Shown: positions 21,998 to 29,497 of the stretch, piece by piece
Layout: every line of letters starts with the position of its first letter
Position numbering within the stretch: the first letter of the stretch is position 1
From: an uncultured Prevotellaceae bacterium
GTDB lineage: Bacteria > Bacteroidota > Bacteroidia > Bacteroidales > Bacteroidaceae
Length of the DNA: 44,214 nt
Direction: 5' to 3'
Assembly (NCBI GenBank): GCA_902786665.1
Contig: CADADN010000029.1
Span: 1-44,214, forward strand
The notes under the pieces: model-generated
Databases searched by the model: none
What the model was told of the DNA's origin: nothing
The model's input: the letters and a program-made list of their open reading frames with translations, nothing else
Position numbers and translations under genes: made by a program

Positions 21998-23497
21998 TTA
22001 CTGAACGACCGTCTTCTTGCCGTTAAAGATATACAGTCCGCGCCGGGTAGGCTTCTGGCTGAGTTGGCGACCATCGAGAGTATACCACCCTGTGGAGATC
22101 TTCTGACTGGCCGTCATTTCACGCTCGGCGATACCCGAAGATCCATCCTTCAGCGTGCAGAAAGTGAAATAAGTGGGTTCGTCGTACTTGGCGGTGTCGT
22201 TGGACTTCAGATACTTGCCCGTGCCGACATTCCTGAGAGTAAAGCCCTTGCCCTCGACATACTGGATGTCCCATACAGCACCCTTGGGGAGGTCTTGTCC
22301 ATTCTGTCCGTTCACTCCACCGATGAAGCAGCGATCGCCATCCACGTCCTGCGAGTTCAGGAAGCCAAAGTCGCCAGTGAGCACATAGTCGTTGCCCTCG
22401 GGAGTGATGAGACGAAGGCGGAAACCACCACCCGTTTTCGACAGTTTGAAGAGATAGCCGGAATTGAGTTCGGCAAAAGCCTGCGAGAAATCGCCATATC
22501 CAAGGAACTGTTCATGGCGGCCATAGAAGGCCTTCTGCTCGCTCTCGTCGATGATGGCGAAATGGGCAGTCTTGATCTCGGTGAGTGCGCTGAAACGATG
22601 GTCGATCTCCTTTGGCGTCTCGGGAACGGCGGGCTGGTCGACATCGATGTCGATATCATAAATGGCGCTCAATGCGATCTGCGCATAGCGCTGACCGAAG
22701 TAGCGGTAGCCCTGGGCCGAGAAATGCCAGGGGTCGGTACCGTTGCCGGGCAGGTATTTGGCCGATACCACATGGGATGTGGGGATGACGCTGGGCAAGC
22801 GGTCGACCTGCACGTTATGGCTCGAACAGCCACCGCCCATATTCTGATACTCCACCTCGCCGGCGAACAGGGGCACGTCGGCAGCCTGGAGACCAAGGTC
22901 GTTGAGCATGTCTTTGTATATCTTATTCACCATGTCGGGCCAATTGGGGTCGCCACAGTTGGAGCAGCCCTGATGCAGCAGGATGCCCTTGATGACGCCC
23001 ACCTCTTGGGCCTTCTTGGCCATCTCGATGATACGTCCGTAAGGGTTGCCGCCGTAATACCATTTGGATAGTTGGGCCCACCACTCGTTGGGGTTTTCGG
23101 CCAACTTCTGCTGATATTTGTCCTTGTCGAACATCTCGATGGGACTGCCACCCATGGCCACTGCGATGACACCGATTTTGATGTCGGGCAGGTGGGCCAC
23201 CATCGTGCGACCGAAGTAATCGGTAGGACCAAGCTTGCCCTGAGGGCTGACGATAGGACACTCGGCCTTGTACCAGTTGCCGAGCGTGCGTTTTGGATTG
23301 TCGAAGTTACAGGTTGCCAGCATCTGGAAGCGGGCATCCACATTCCCCACATCCTGCGACTGCCACTGTGCGTTACCTTCCATGTTGGACTGGCCGAAAC
23401 AAATGTAGATGTGGAAATTCGGATCTACTTCGGCTTTCACTTTGAGGGATGATGAGAGCATGAGAACTCCCATTATCACCCAAGCCATTTTCTTCAT
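21998..23497 (-). CDS. SASA/CE6-like acetyl(xylan) esterase
   Basis: 499 residues. The signal peptide ends near KVKA. An SGNH-type esterase domain (SASA family) spans ~27-290: the nucleophile Ser37 in FGQSNMEGN, Gly in AVAMGGSP, Asn/Gln in LLHQGCSNCGDPN, and D255-x-x-H258 in GTDPWHFSAQGY. This is the CE6/sialate-O-acetylesterase-like catalytic layout. Residues ~305-455 are a second beta-rich domain that contains a motif with YLFKLSKTGGGFRLRLITPE. The tail GWYTLDGRQLSQKPTRRGLY and NGKK is the Prevotella-type C-terminal signal. Removal of acetyl groups from xylan next to GH10 and GH3 fits the locus. Confidence 0.82.
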   Translation of the reverse strand: MKKMAWVIMGVLMLSSSLKVKAEVDPNFHIYICFGQSNMEGNAQWQSQDVGNVDARFQMLATCNFDNPKRTLGNWYKAECPIVSPQGKLGPTDYFGRTMVAHLPDIKIGVIAVAMGGSPIEMFDKDKYQQKLAENPNEWWAQLSKWYYGGNPYGRIIEMAKKAQEVGVIKGILLHQGCSNCGDPNWPDMVNKIYKDMLNDLGLQAADVPLFAGEVEYQNMGGGCSSHNVQVDRLPSVIPTSHVVSAKYLPGNGTDPWHFSAQGYRYFGQRYAQIALSAIYDIDIDVDQPAVPETPKEIDHRFSALTEIKTAHFAIIDESEQKAFYGRHEQFLGYGDFSQAFAELNSGYLFKLSKTGGGFRLRLITPEGNDYVLTGDFGFLNSQDVDGDRCFIGGVNGQNGQDLPKGAVWDIQYVEGKGFTLRNVGTGKYLKSNDTAKYDEPTYFTFCTLKDGSSGIAEREMTASQKISTGWYTLDGRQLSQKPTRRGLYIFNGKKTVVQ

Positions 23498-23638
23498 ACT
23501 GTGTCTGTTTAATATTGGTTAGTTTGAATTTGGGTGTAAAGGTACTGAAGATAATTAGAATATCCTTTTTTTTAAATCCCTAATACTTTTCCTTTTGTTA
23601 CAATGTGGTTCGGCCATGCCATCAAGGTGCTTCAACCC

Positions 23639-23874
23639 CTAGCGGAACAGCTGTTGGGCGAAGTCGTGGAGCGATTTGCGCCACACTTGCCACTCATGGT
23701 CGCCAGGAAACGAGTTGAAGGTGATGGACAGCCCTTTCTGGCGCATATCGGCGACTGCTTTCTGGGTGGAAGACAGGCGTTGATGTTGGTCGGAGGAACT
23801 ATGAAACCCTGTGCAGATGCAGTGAACCAACCGCAAGTCACACTCAACAGTAGTAATATCTTTCGTATACTCAT
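23639..23874 (-). pseudogene. Internally deleted CE1-type (feruloyl/acetyl xylan) esterase
   Basis: A start at 23874 gives a good signal peptide (MSIRKILLLLSVTCGWFTAS). Within 30 codons the meaningful frame shifts to another one that reads QKAVADMRQKGLSITFNSF, then PGDHEWQVWRKSLHDFAQQL, then FR and stop. The second part is the conserved C terminus of CE1 esterases, where H in GDHEW is the catalytic His. The ~200 residues between, including the GxSxG nucleophile, are absent. A deletion therefore joined the first ~25 codons to the last ~55, out of frame. Confidence 0.75.
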
Positions 23875-23902
23875 GGGTATCGGTTTTTATTTGGGATGAT
23901 GG

Positions 23903-26236
23903 TCATTTTTGCTTGCTGTATTTTTTCACGCGGTCGTCGTTGATGACACCGCTCCAGTTCATTCCGAAAGCGAAGTCATAGGAATGGCCGTCGGCATCGA
24001 GGTAGCAGCGCATGTCGTGAGGCACATCCTCCAGCTGCTCCTCCACGGTAGCCATATCGGCTGGCATCTGCATGGGCAGCAGCGCAGAGGGCTCGCTCTT
24101 GCCACTGATGATATCGAGCAATGCCTGGTGCTGCACATTGAACGAGATGAGCAGGGCGTCGGCAAAAGGTTCGATTTCGGCGGGCACGATGGGGCGTCCG
24201 GTCTCCACGATGACGATGACGGGTTTATCGCCCATCTTTTTCTTCGCGTCGGTCACCATCACCATGTCGTCGCAGTTATAGGCGGTGATGGTCTTGTCCT
24301 TGAAACTGCGGTTGGTGGTCTTCTCCATCGGGTCGCCACCGGCAATGCTGACGGCACGGGCAGTGGAAGCCGTGTAATCGTCGTATTGCAGACTGAAGGG
24401 CATATACCCGTTGCCACCCTTCTTCACGTCGGCGGTGCTGTAGCCGACGCCTGTGCTGGGTTCCTCGATGAGGCAAATGGCAAAATCGGCCTTTTCGGGC
24501 TGGTCGACCACCTCGAAATATTTGCCCACCAGGGCGGTGTCGATGGGCTCCACGGTCTTCTCTTCAGAGATGCCTCCCCACATGCCTGGGATGGCAGGGA
24601 AATGGCGCTTGGGCACCCACACCTTTTTCTTGTCCTTTATGGGCAAAGTGCTGTTGGCGTGGTTCTTGAGCATCACGACCGACTTGAGTTGTGCCTCGTA
24701 GCCCTCCTTCATGAACTCTGGCTTGCCTACGATGCGATCGGTCTCGGCGGGATCGAGATAGGGATTCTCGAACAGACCCACACGGAACATGTTGAGCAGC
24801 AGGCGGCGGGCACTCTGCTCGAACCGCTCGCGTGCACGCTGCTCGCCATACTCCTTGCACCACATCTGGTAGGCCTCGAGCACGGGACCAATCTCGTTGT
24901 TGCCGCCAAACTGGTCGACGCCAGCCTGCAGAATCTTATAATGCCGCTCTACCTCGGACAGATGCTCCACACCCCATGGTTTTCCACCTATCGGACTGTC
25001 GAGCACCTTCATGTCCTTGGTGATGCCCCAGTCGGTGCATACCACACCCTCGAAATGGGCGTCCTCTCTGAGTTGCTTCTCAATCATCCATTTGCTGAAA
25101 CTACCACCCACATTCTCGCCCGATGGATCCTGATTCCAAAGGATGCTGTAGATGGGCATCACGGCCGAGGCCATCTGCGTACCACCCTCGAGCCGGAAAG
25201 CACCCTCGGTGAACGGACGCTTGTGCATGGCGAGGTTCTCTCCCGGATAGACCGCATACTTGCCAGAGGCGAAGTGGGAGTCGCGGCCGCCCTCTTGCGC
25301 ACCATAGCCATACCAGTGCTTCACCATGGCGTTGACACTCTTCGTGCCCCACCCTTTCGTCTCGGGAGTGGTCTGGAACCCATCGCAATAGGCCCGGGCC
25401 ATATCAGTGGAGAGTTGCGGGTCTTCGCCGAAAGTGCCGTTGAAGCGGAACCAGCGGGGTTCGGTGGCGATATCGACCTGTGGCGACAAGGCGGTGGCGA
25501 TGCCGAGGGCACGGTATTCGGTGGCTGCTATCTCGCCGAAACGGCGCATGAGCTGCGGGTCGAAGGTGGCGGCCAGACCAAGCGAAGTGGGCCATTGAGA
25601 AATCTGCCCTCCCGCGCCGGCATTGAACTCTATGGTAGCCTTGGCCTCATGCCGAGGGTCGGAACTGGTGTTGGCGGGAATGCCATGGTCGAGGCCCTCG
25701 ACGAACGACTGCATGTTGTTGTTCCACTGGGCAGCCACGGCCGGACTCTCGACTCCTGTCACCAGCACAGCGCGCAGATGGTCGTCGCGGAGGAACTTCT
25801 TCTGGTCGTCGGACAAGTCGGACGCCTTTGCCCCACTCTCCTCAAACGACTTTCCCCCATAAAGAGAGGCGCCGAACCCCATTCGCTGCACCATAGGCAC
25901 CGACTGATGGCTGCTGTAGAGCATCAGTCCGGCAATTTCCTCTATGGAGAGCTTGGAAGCCAGGTCGGCAGAGCGCTCCTGCGGACTGATACGCCAGTCT
26001 TCATAGGCATCGAGGGAGTCGTTGCGGTTGAGGTCCTTGAAGGCATAGCCATCGACGGTCAGGATCTTGACCCCTGAAGAGGGCGAGTAACCCAATGTGG
26101 GACCACCTTTCTGGGTGACGGTCATGAACGTGTCGGTGAGTTGCTCTGTGAATTTCGTGCCGTCGCATGCTGCCAATGTCATGAGCATGGTACCTGCGAC
26201 AACGGCCACATGTAAATGTTGTTTGGTCATCATCAT
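23903..26236 (-). CDS. GH3 beta-glycosidase (probable beta-xylosidase/glucosidase), lipoprotein
   Basis: 777 residues from MMMTKQ (open frame extends upstream, but this start gives the lipobox LMTLAAC at residue 24). The (beta/alpha)8 domain spans ~55-480: LGLAATFDPQL, ALSPQVDIATEPRW, NAMVKHWYGYGAQEGGRDS with the KH pair (306-307), and the nucleophile D402 in EGVVCTDWG. The second alpha/beta domain with SVVMLKNHA follows at ~530, then VMVTDAKKKMGDKPVIVIVE and ALLISFNVQHQALLDIISGK. GH3 enzymes remove terminal sugars; with GH10 and an acetylesterase, beta-xylosidase is the likeliest activity. It would act in the periplasm or outer membrane on xylo-oligosaccharides. Confidence 0.88.
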   Translation of the reverse strand: MMMTKQHLHVAVVAGTMLMTLAACDGTKFTEQLTDTFMTVTQKGGPTLGYSPSSGVKILTVDGYAFKDLNRNDSLDAYEDWRISPQERSADLASKLSIEEIAGLMLYSSHQSVPMVQRMGFGASLYGGKSFEESGAKASDLSDDQKKFLRDDHLRAVLVTGVESPAVAAQWNNNMQSFVEGLDHGIPANTSSDPRHEAKATIEFNAGAGGQISQWPTSLGLAATFDPQLMRRFGEIAATEYRALGIATALSPQVDIATEPRWFRFNGTFGEDPQLSTDMARAYCDGFQTTPETKGWGTKSVNAMVKHWYGYGAQEGGRDSHFASGKYAVYPGENLAMHKRPFTEGAFRLEGGTQMASAVMPIYSILWNQDPSGENVGGSFSKWMIEKQLREDAHFEGVVCTDWGITKDMKVLDSPIGGKPWGVEHLSEVERHYKILQAGVDQFGGNNEIGPVLEAYQMWCKEYGEQRARERFEQSARRLLLNMFRVGLFENPYLDPAETDRIVGKPEFMKEGYEAQLKSVVMLKNHANSTLPIKDKKKVWVPKRHFPAIPGMWGGISEEKTVEPIDTALVGKYFEVVDQPEKADFAICLIEEPSTGVGYSTADVKKGGNGYMPFSLQYDDYTASTARAVSIAGGDPMEKTTNRSFKDKTITAYNCDDMVMVTDAKKKMGDKPVIVIVETGRPIVPAEIEPFADALLISFNVQHQALLDIISGKSEPSALLPMQMPADMATVEEQLEDVPHDMRCYLDADGHSYDFAFGMNWSGVINDDRVKKYSKQK

Positions 26237-26309
26237 TGTTTCTCCTGGTATAACTTGAGGTGTAATTTTATCATATGTAACCGGTTGGGATACGCCTGTA
26301 TTCCGTCGG

Positions 26310-26954
26310 CTAATGCTTTTCCAACCACTCGAGGCGGCGCTGGTCGGGAAGGTGCTTGATCTGGAAATGCTCGAACTTGGCCTTGAAGCCCTCGCCATCT
26401 GGGCAGGCAGCCATCATACCCACCATGACGGGGGTGTTGTCCTCCATCCAACAGTTGCGCATCATGGTATACTCCTTGTCGTCGAAGGAGTAGAAAATCT
26501 CTATGGCATCAAGGCGCCGTAGGGCCTTGATCCAGACAAAAGGCACGGGCTTGTCGAGTTTGATCACACTCCAGTCGCTGGTGTGATGGGTGACCACAGC
26601 ACTGAGATTATACTTGCCATCCACATACTCAATGCCCGCCTTCACATAGTTCTCTTTGTCAATACGTATCATCAGGCCAGCTTGGTCGAAACGGGTCACA
26701 TAATCGCCCGAGATCTTCACTTTCACCTCGAACTCGCCCCCTCGGGTGGTATAGAGCACAGGACCGTCGTCGACGGTGAACCCATAGTGAGAGATACGCC
26801 AGAAGTCGCTGTGGGGCGTGACATCCATGATGAGCGTACCATCCTTGATTTTCCAGCTCTCTGGTTCGTTGAACCACTGCATTCTCTCTAATGATTGTGC
26901 CATACTCGTTGCGGTTAGCAGCACTGCTGCAATTGTGATAAATAGTTTTTTCAT
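26310..26954 (-). CDS. DUF1349 domain protein, exported
   Basis: 214 residues. The signal peptide MKKLFITIAAVLLTATSMAQ is followed by a single beta-sandwich matching DUF1349: WFNEPESWKIKDGTLIMDVT, DFWRISHYGF, FDQAGLMIRIDKENYVKAGI, YNLSAVVTHHTSDWSV, and the end VGMMAACPDGEGFKAKFEHF. The fold is concanavalin-like, so carbohydrate binding is plausible. It is the first gene of the minus-strand xylan group and sits 73 nt before the GH3 gene, so it is probably cotranscribed from the promoter at 26994-27024. Confidence 0.85.
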   Translation of the reverse strand: MKKLFITIAAVLLTATSMAQSLERMQWFNEPESWKIKDGTLIMDVTPHSDFWRISHYGFTVDDGPVLYTTRGGEFEVKVKISGDYVTRFDQAGLMIRIDKENYVKAGIEYVDGKYNLSAVVTHHTSDWSVIKLDKPVPFVWIKALRRLDAIEIFYSFDDKEYTMMRNCWMEDNTPVMVGMMAACPDGEGFKAKFEHFQIKHLPDQRRLEWLEKH

Positions 26955-26993
26955 TTTATGATTTTAGGATATAAGGTCCGTGCGTGTGGGGAC

Positions 26994-27024
26994 AAAGATA
27001 CATATTAATTTGGAATTCATCAAT
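26994..27024 (-). promoter_or_regulatory. Promoter of the DUF1349/xylan gene group
   Basis: Minus strand: TTG (27024-27022), 20 nt, TATCTTTG (27001-26994), about 40 nt before the ATG at 26954. Confidence 0.6.
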
Positions 27025-27066
27025 ATTTTTGGAACAAAACTGCTCAGCATAAAACCTAAGCCTTTA

Positions 27067-27099
27067 TTTGCGGATGTGAAAATGATTTCATATCTTTGC
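27067..27099 (+). promoter_or_regulatory. Promoter of the 27199-29266 gene group
   Basis: TTTG 27067-27070, 20 nt, TATCTTTGC 27091-27099, leaving a leader of about 95 nt before the ATG at 27199. Confidence 0.7.
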
Positions 27100-27198
27100 A
27101 AATGGCATGAAGCCGTGCTTTGACTGCTCGTCCACCTATGGTGATTCGAGATTAAAGCAATAGTTTAACCAGATTCATTCAATCAACCGAAAAACAAT

Positions 27199-27954
27199 AT
27201 GGAAGGACAAGGAAATCCTTTGGTCAAAAAAGACAATTCCCTTGCTGGGCAAAACAAGGATCTTGCCACACAAGATGGCTCTTCCACGGAAAAGAAAAAA
27301 CAGGCCAGTGGAAGGAAGGGACCGAGCAAAGAACATTTCACCTACGACTATCAAGTGAGGATGTACCCCGATGGCAAATACCATTGGCTGTATGACTTGC
27401 ATATGCTCAAGAATCCTGCCGTGTTTTTTGAGGTGATTAGACTATTCGCCATTACGATAGGTATTTTTGGTATTCTATTGTTCTTTATCTTTTCGTGCGC
27501 GGATGGTGTCAGCCTTGACTCGACGGTCACTATCCTGAAAATAGTGGGCCTTATGGCAGCCATCTTTTTGGGGCTGTGCCTCATCGGGTACCCACTGTAT
27601 GCCGCATTGCTGGGATGGGAATACACCGTACATTTTACCATGGACGAGAAAGGCTTGGTGCACCAACAGACCAAAAGGCCTGAAGACTTGGCACAAAAGA
27701 TTGGTTGCCTGATGGTTCTGGTCAGTTTGTTGGCGCGAAGGCCTGGCGTCGCGGGTGCAGGAATGCTAGCCGCGAACCGGACAGCGATGAGCACTGAATT
27801 CGGTGCCGTGCGTAAGGTGAAAGCCGTGAGGTGGATGCATCTCATCAGGGTGAACGAAACGTTATCCAGGAATCAGGTGTATGTGGACGATGCCGATTTT
27901 GATTTCGTATATAATTTTATCTGCAGGCATTGCCAGAAGGCCAAGATCAAGTAG
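27199..27954 (+). CDS. Two-segment membrane protein of unknown function
   Basis: 251 residues. A hydrophilic Lys/Gln-rich N terminus (~1-48) precedes MYPDGKYHWLYDLHMLKNPA. Two membrane segments follow (VIRLFAITIGIFGILLFFIF and IVGLMAAIFLGLCLIGYPLY). The cytoplasmic C-terminal domain (~140-251) looks PH-like (GWEYTVHFTMDEKGLVHQQT, EFGAVRKVKAVRWMHLIRVN, ending FDFVYNFICRHCQKAKIK). This arrangement, a 2-TM anchor and a PH-like tail, is common in Bacteroidales proteins of unknown role. The stop lies 6 nt before the next ATG. Confidence 0.65.
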   Translation: MEGQGNPLVKKDNSLAGQNKDLATQDGSSTEKKKQASGRKGPSKEHFTYDYQVRMYPDGKYHWLYDLHMLKNPAVFFEVIRLFAITIGIFGILLFFIFSCADGVSLDSTVTILKIVGLMAAIFLGLCLIGYPLYAALLGWEYTVHFTMDEKGLVHQQTKRPEDLAQKIGCLMVLVSLLARRPGVAGAGMLAANRTAMSTEFGAVRKVKAVRWMHLIRVNETLSRNQVYVDDADFDFVYNFICRHCQKAKIK

Positions 27955-27960
27955 TTGAAA

Positions 27961-28665
27961 ATGAAAATATTATTGAGTATGATTACAGGAATAATGCTGT
28001 CGCTGTTTGGCCTACCGGCTGATGCCCAAGACAAGCAGACGACGTTCACTTATGGAGCGCACACCTATACGATGGCCGGCACACTCAATGCCGAGGCATA
28101 CGATGCCAAGGCCACCGGCATCGTGACCTTCACGCATATCCCTTCCGACTATGCTGAGTTTGAGGCTGTCTATACCCAATTCCTGGGCAAGACACCCCAT
28201 GGCGCCGCTGCCATGATGCCCATGGCCATGGAACTGTATCGGCGCGAACGGGATATGGGGCTGAAATGTCTGAAACTGCTGTGCTATCCCACGAATGTCA
28301 ACCCCGTCACGTCTATCCTCAACACCAAATACGGACCGTCCAGGTTCGCACCGTCCGACGATCCCTACTTGCAGCCCTATTTGCCGGCAGCCGTGCTCAA
28401 GGGCGCCAATCCCGACAATGGCTATACCCCACAACGGCCTTACACTGTGGAGATGAAAGCCAGCGTCAACAAGCATCAGGATTTGCAGTTTGCCGGCAGT
28501 GGCCGCGTGGTCTATCTCTATGTCATGGGTAAGGGATGGGACACCGAACAGCGGCAGGTGGAGGTCATCAAGCAGCCAGGCAGTGTGCTTCATCAGGTGT
28601 TCAACTGTCCCTCGCTCTACACCCAGTGCAAGACAATCAGGGGGCAGTGGAAAGGGCTTGAGTAA
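27961..28665 (+). CDS. Exported protein of unknown function
   Basis: 234 residues from ATG 27961 (a TTG at 27955 is also in frame). A signal peptide MKILLSMITGIMLSLFGLPA is cleaved near DAQ. The mature part has TFTYGAHTYTMAG, FEAVYTQFLGKTPHGAAAMM, CLKLLCYPTNVNPVTSILNT, YTPQRPYTVEMKASVN and, near the end, VVYLYVMGKGWDTEQRQVEV. No known catalytic motif is visible. It follows the membrane protein gene by 6 nt and is probably cotranscribed with it. Confidence 0.6.
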   Translation: MKILLSMITGIMLSLFGLPADAQDKQTTFTYGAHTYTMAGTLNAEAYDAKATGIVTFTHIPSDYAEFEAVYTQFLGKTPHGAAAMMPMAMELYRRERDMGLKCLKLLCYPTNVNPVTSILNTKYGPSRFAPSDDPYLQPYLPAAVLKGANPDNGYTPQRPYTVEMKASVNKHQDLQFAGSGRVVYLYVMGKGWDTEQRQVEVIKQPGSVLHQVFNCPSLYTQCKTIRGQWKGLE

Positions 28666-28705
28666 CCTGAAACGATAAACAGACATAACTATTATCACCT
28701 TTGAA

Positions 28706-29266
28706 ATGAACGAGAAGTTTCCTTATGGCCATGATGTGAATGCCTATATCGACAAGGCTTTCGAGCAAATGAAAGAACTTTATCCATGGGCAAAAAAAGA
28801 GATGCTCAGGAAGAATTGGTCATACGCCATCGAAGAGGTGGATGGGGATTATCAATTTGTCACTTATTTCAAGTGGAATGATGGCGATATAGAGCGTAAC
28901 GTGTTGAACTGTAACGGCGAAGAGTTCATTAAGACCTTCATTGGTCAACATCAGTACACGATAGAGGATGAGAATCCCGTAACAGCAACCTTCGACGTGC
29001 CATCCTCATGTGGTGTTAGCAGAGGCTGGTATCTGGAAATCTATCGGTTTCAAAAGCATCAGTTGGGAGGCTATTCGGCTTTTGTGCAGGCTGGCAATCG
29101 CTCGGCAGGTGGGTCGAGGACTTTTTTCATTCCGCCCGCATATTTCAAGTTGTCATGGGAGGAGTTCTTGGACAAATATCTTGAGTTGGTTCCCCCTGGT
29201 CCCTTCTACGTGAGCAGGGCCGACATCGAAAGGGCCGAAGGACTGAAAGAATTCCTAGGCTTCTGA
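28706..29266 (+). CDS. Cytoplasmic protein of unknown function
   Basis: 186 residues, no signal peptide or membrane segment. Aromatic-rich: LYPWAKKEMLRKNWSYAIEE, YQFVTYFKWNDGDIERNVLN, GWYLEIYRFQKHQLGGYSAF, then FFIPPAYFKLSWEEFLDKYL and VPPGPFYVSRADIER. The alternation of strands with conserved W/Y suggests one alpha/beta domain of the kind seen in immunity or SMI1-like proteins, but I cannot assign it. It is the third gene of the 27199 group, followed at once by a 9-bp array. Confidence 0.55.
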   Translation: MNEKFPYGHDVNAYIDKAFEQMKELYPWAKKEMLRKNWSYAIEEVDGDYQFVTYFKWNDGDIERNVLNCNGEEFIKTFIGQHQYTIEDENPVTATFDVPSSCGVSRGWYLEIYRFQKHQLGGYSAFVQAGNRSAGGSRTFFIPPAYFKLSWEEFLDKYLELVPPGPFYVSRADIERAEGLKEFLGF

Positions 29267-29276
29267 GGAAGGCGCC

Positions 29277-29326
29277 AAGGACGCTAAGGACCTTAAGGAC
29301 CTTAAGGCCCCTAATAACCTTAAGGA
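29277..29326. repeat. 9-bp-period array after the 29266 stop
   Basis: AAGGA-type starts at 29277, 29286, 29295, 29304, 29313 (degenerate) and 29322, exactly 9 bp apart. The unit is TAAGGACCT, closely related to the unit at 16704-16800. Confidence 0.85.
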
Positions 29327-29359
29327 CTTTTCAGAATGCCCATTTTTTAGGGAAAATAA

Positions 29360-29391
29360 TTGCTTGGAAAGCGAATTCTTAGTAAATTTGC
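29360..29391 (+). promoter_or_regulatory. Promoter of the tamB-led operon
   Basis: TTG 29360-29362, 20 nt, TAAATTTGC 29383-29391. It leaves a leader of roughly 65-100 nt that contains a hairpin. Confidence 0.65.
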
Positions 29392-29409
29392 AGTGTGAAC
29401 GCGCCAGCC

Positions 29410-29426
29410 GCCCTACTTCGTAGGGC
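29410..29426 (+). other. Leader hairpin upstream of tamB
   Basis: GCCCTAC-TTC-GTAGGGC is a perfect 7-bp stem with a 3-nt loop, about 20 nt downstream of the expected transcription start. No T-run follows, so it is not a terminator. It may stabilise the mRNA or affect translation. Confidence 0.5.
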
Positions 29427-29497
29427 AGTCGGGTGACGATTGGTAATAACGTAAATTGTAAGACATCAGAAAATTACGTCGTATCATCAGTGCAGTA

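Noticed and set aside
23909-26077. 722-codon plus-strand frame opposite GH3
   Set aside because: Shadow of the GH3 gene. It shows no domains, while the minus strand has catalytic motifs throughout.
29410-29426. Leader hairpin before tamB as a terminator or riboswitch
   Set aside because: A 7-bp stem without a T-run or any conserved aptamer sequence, too little to call either.
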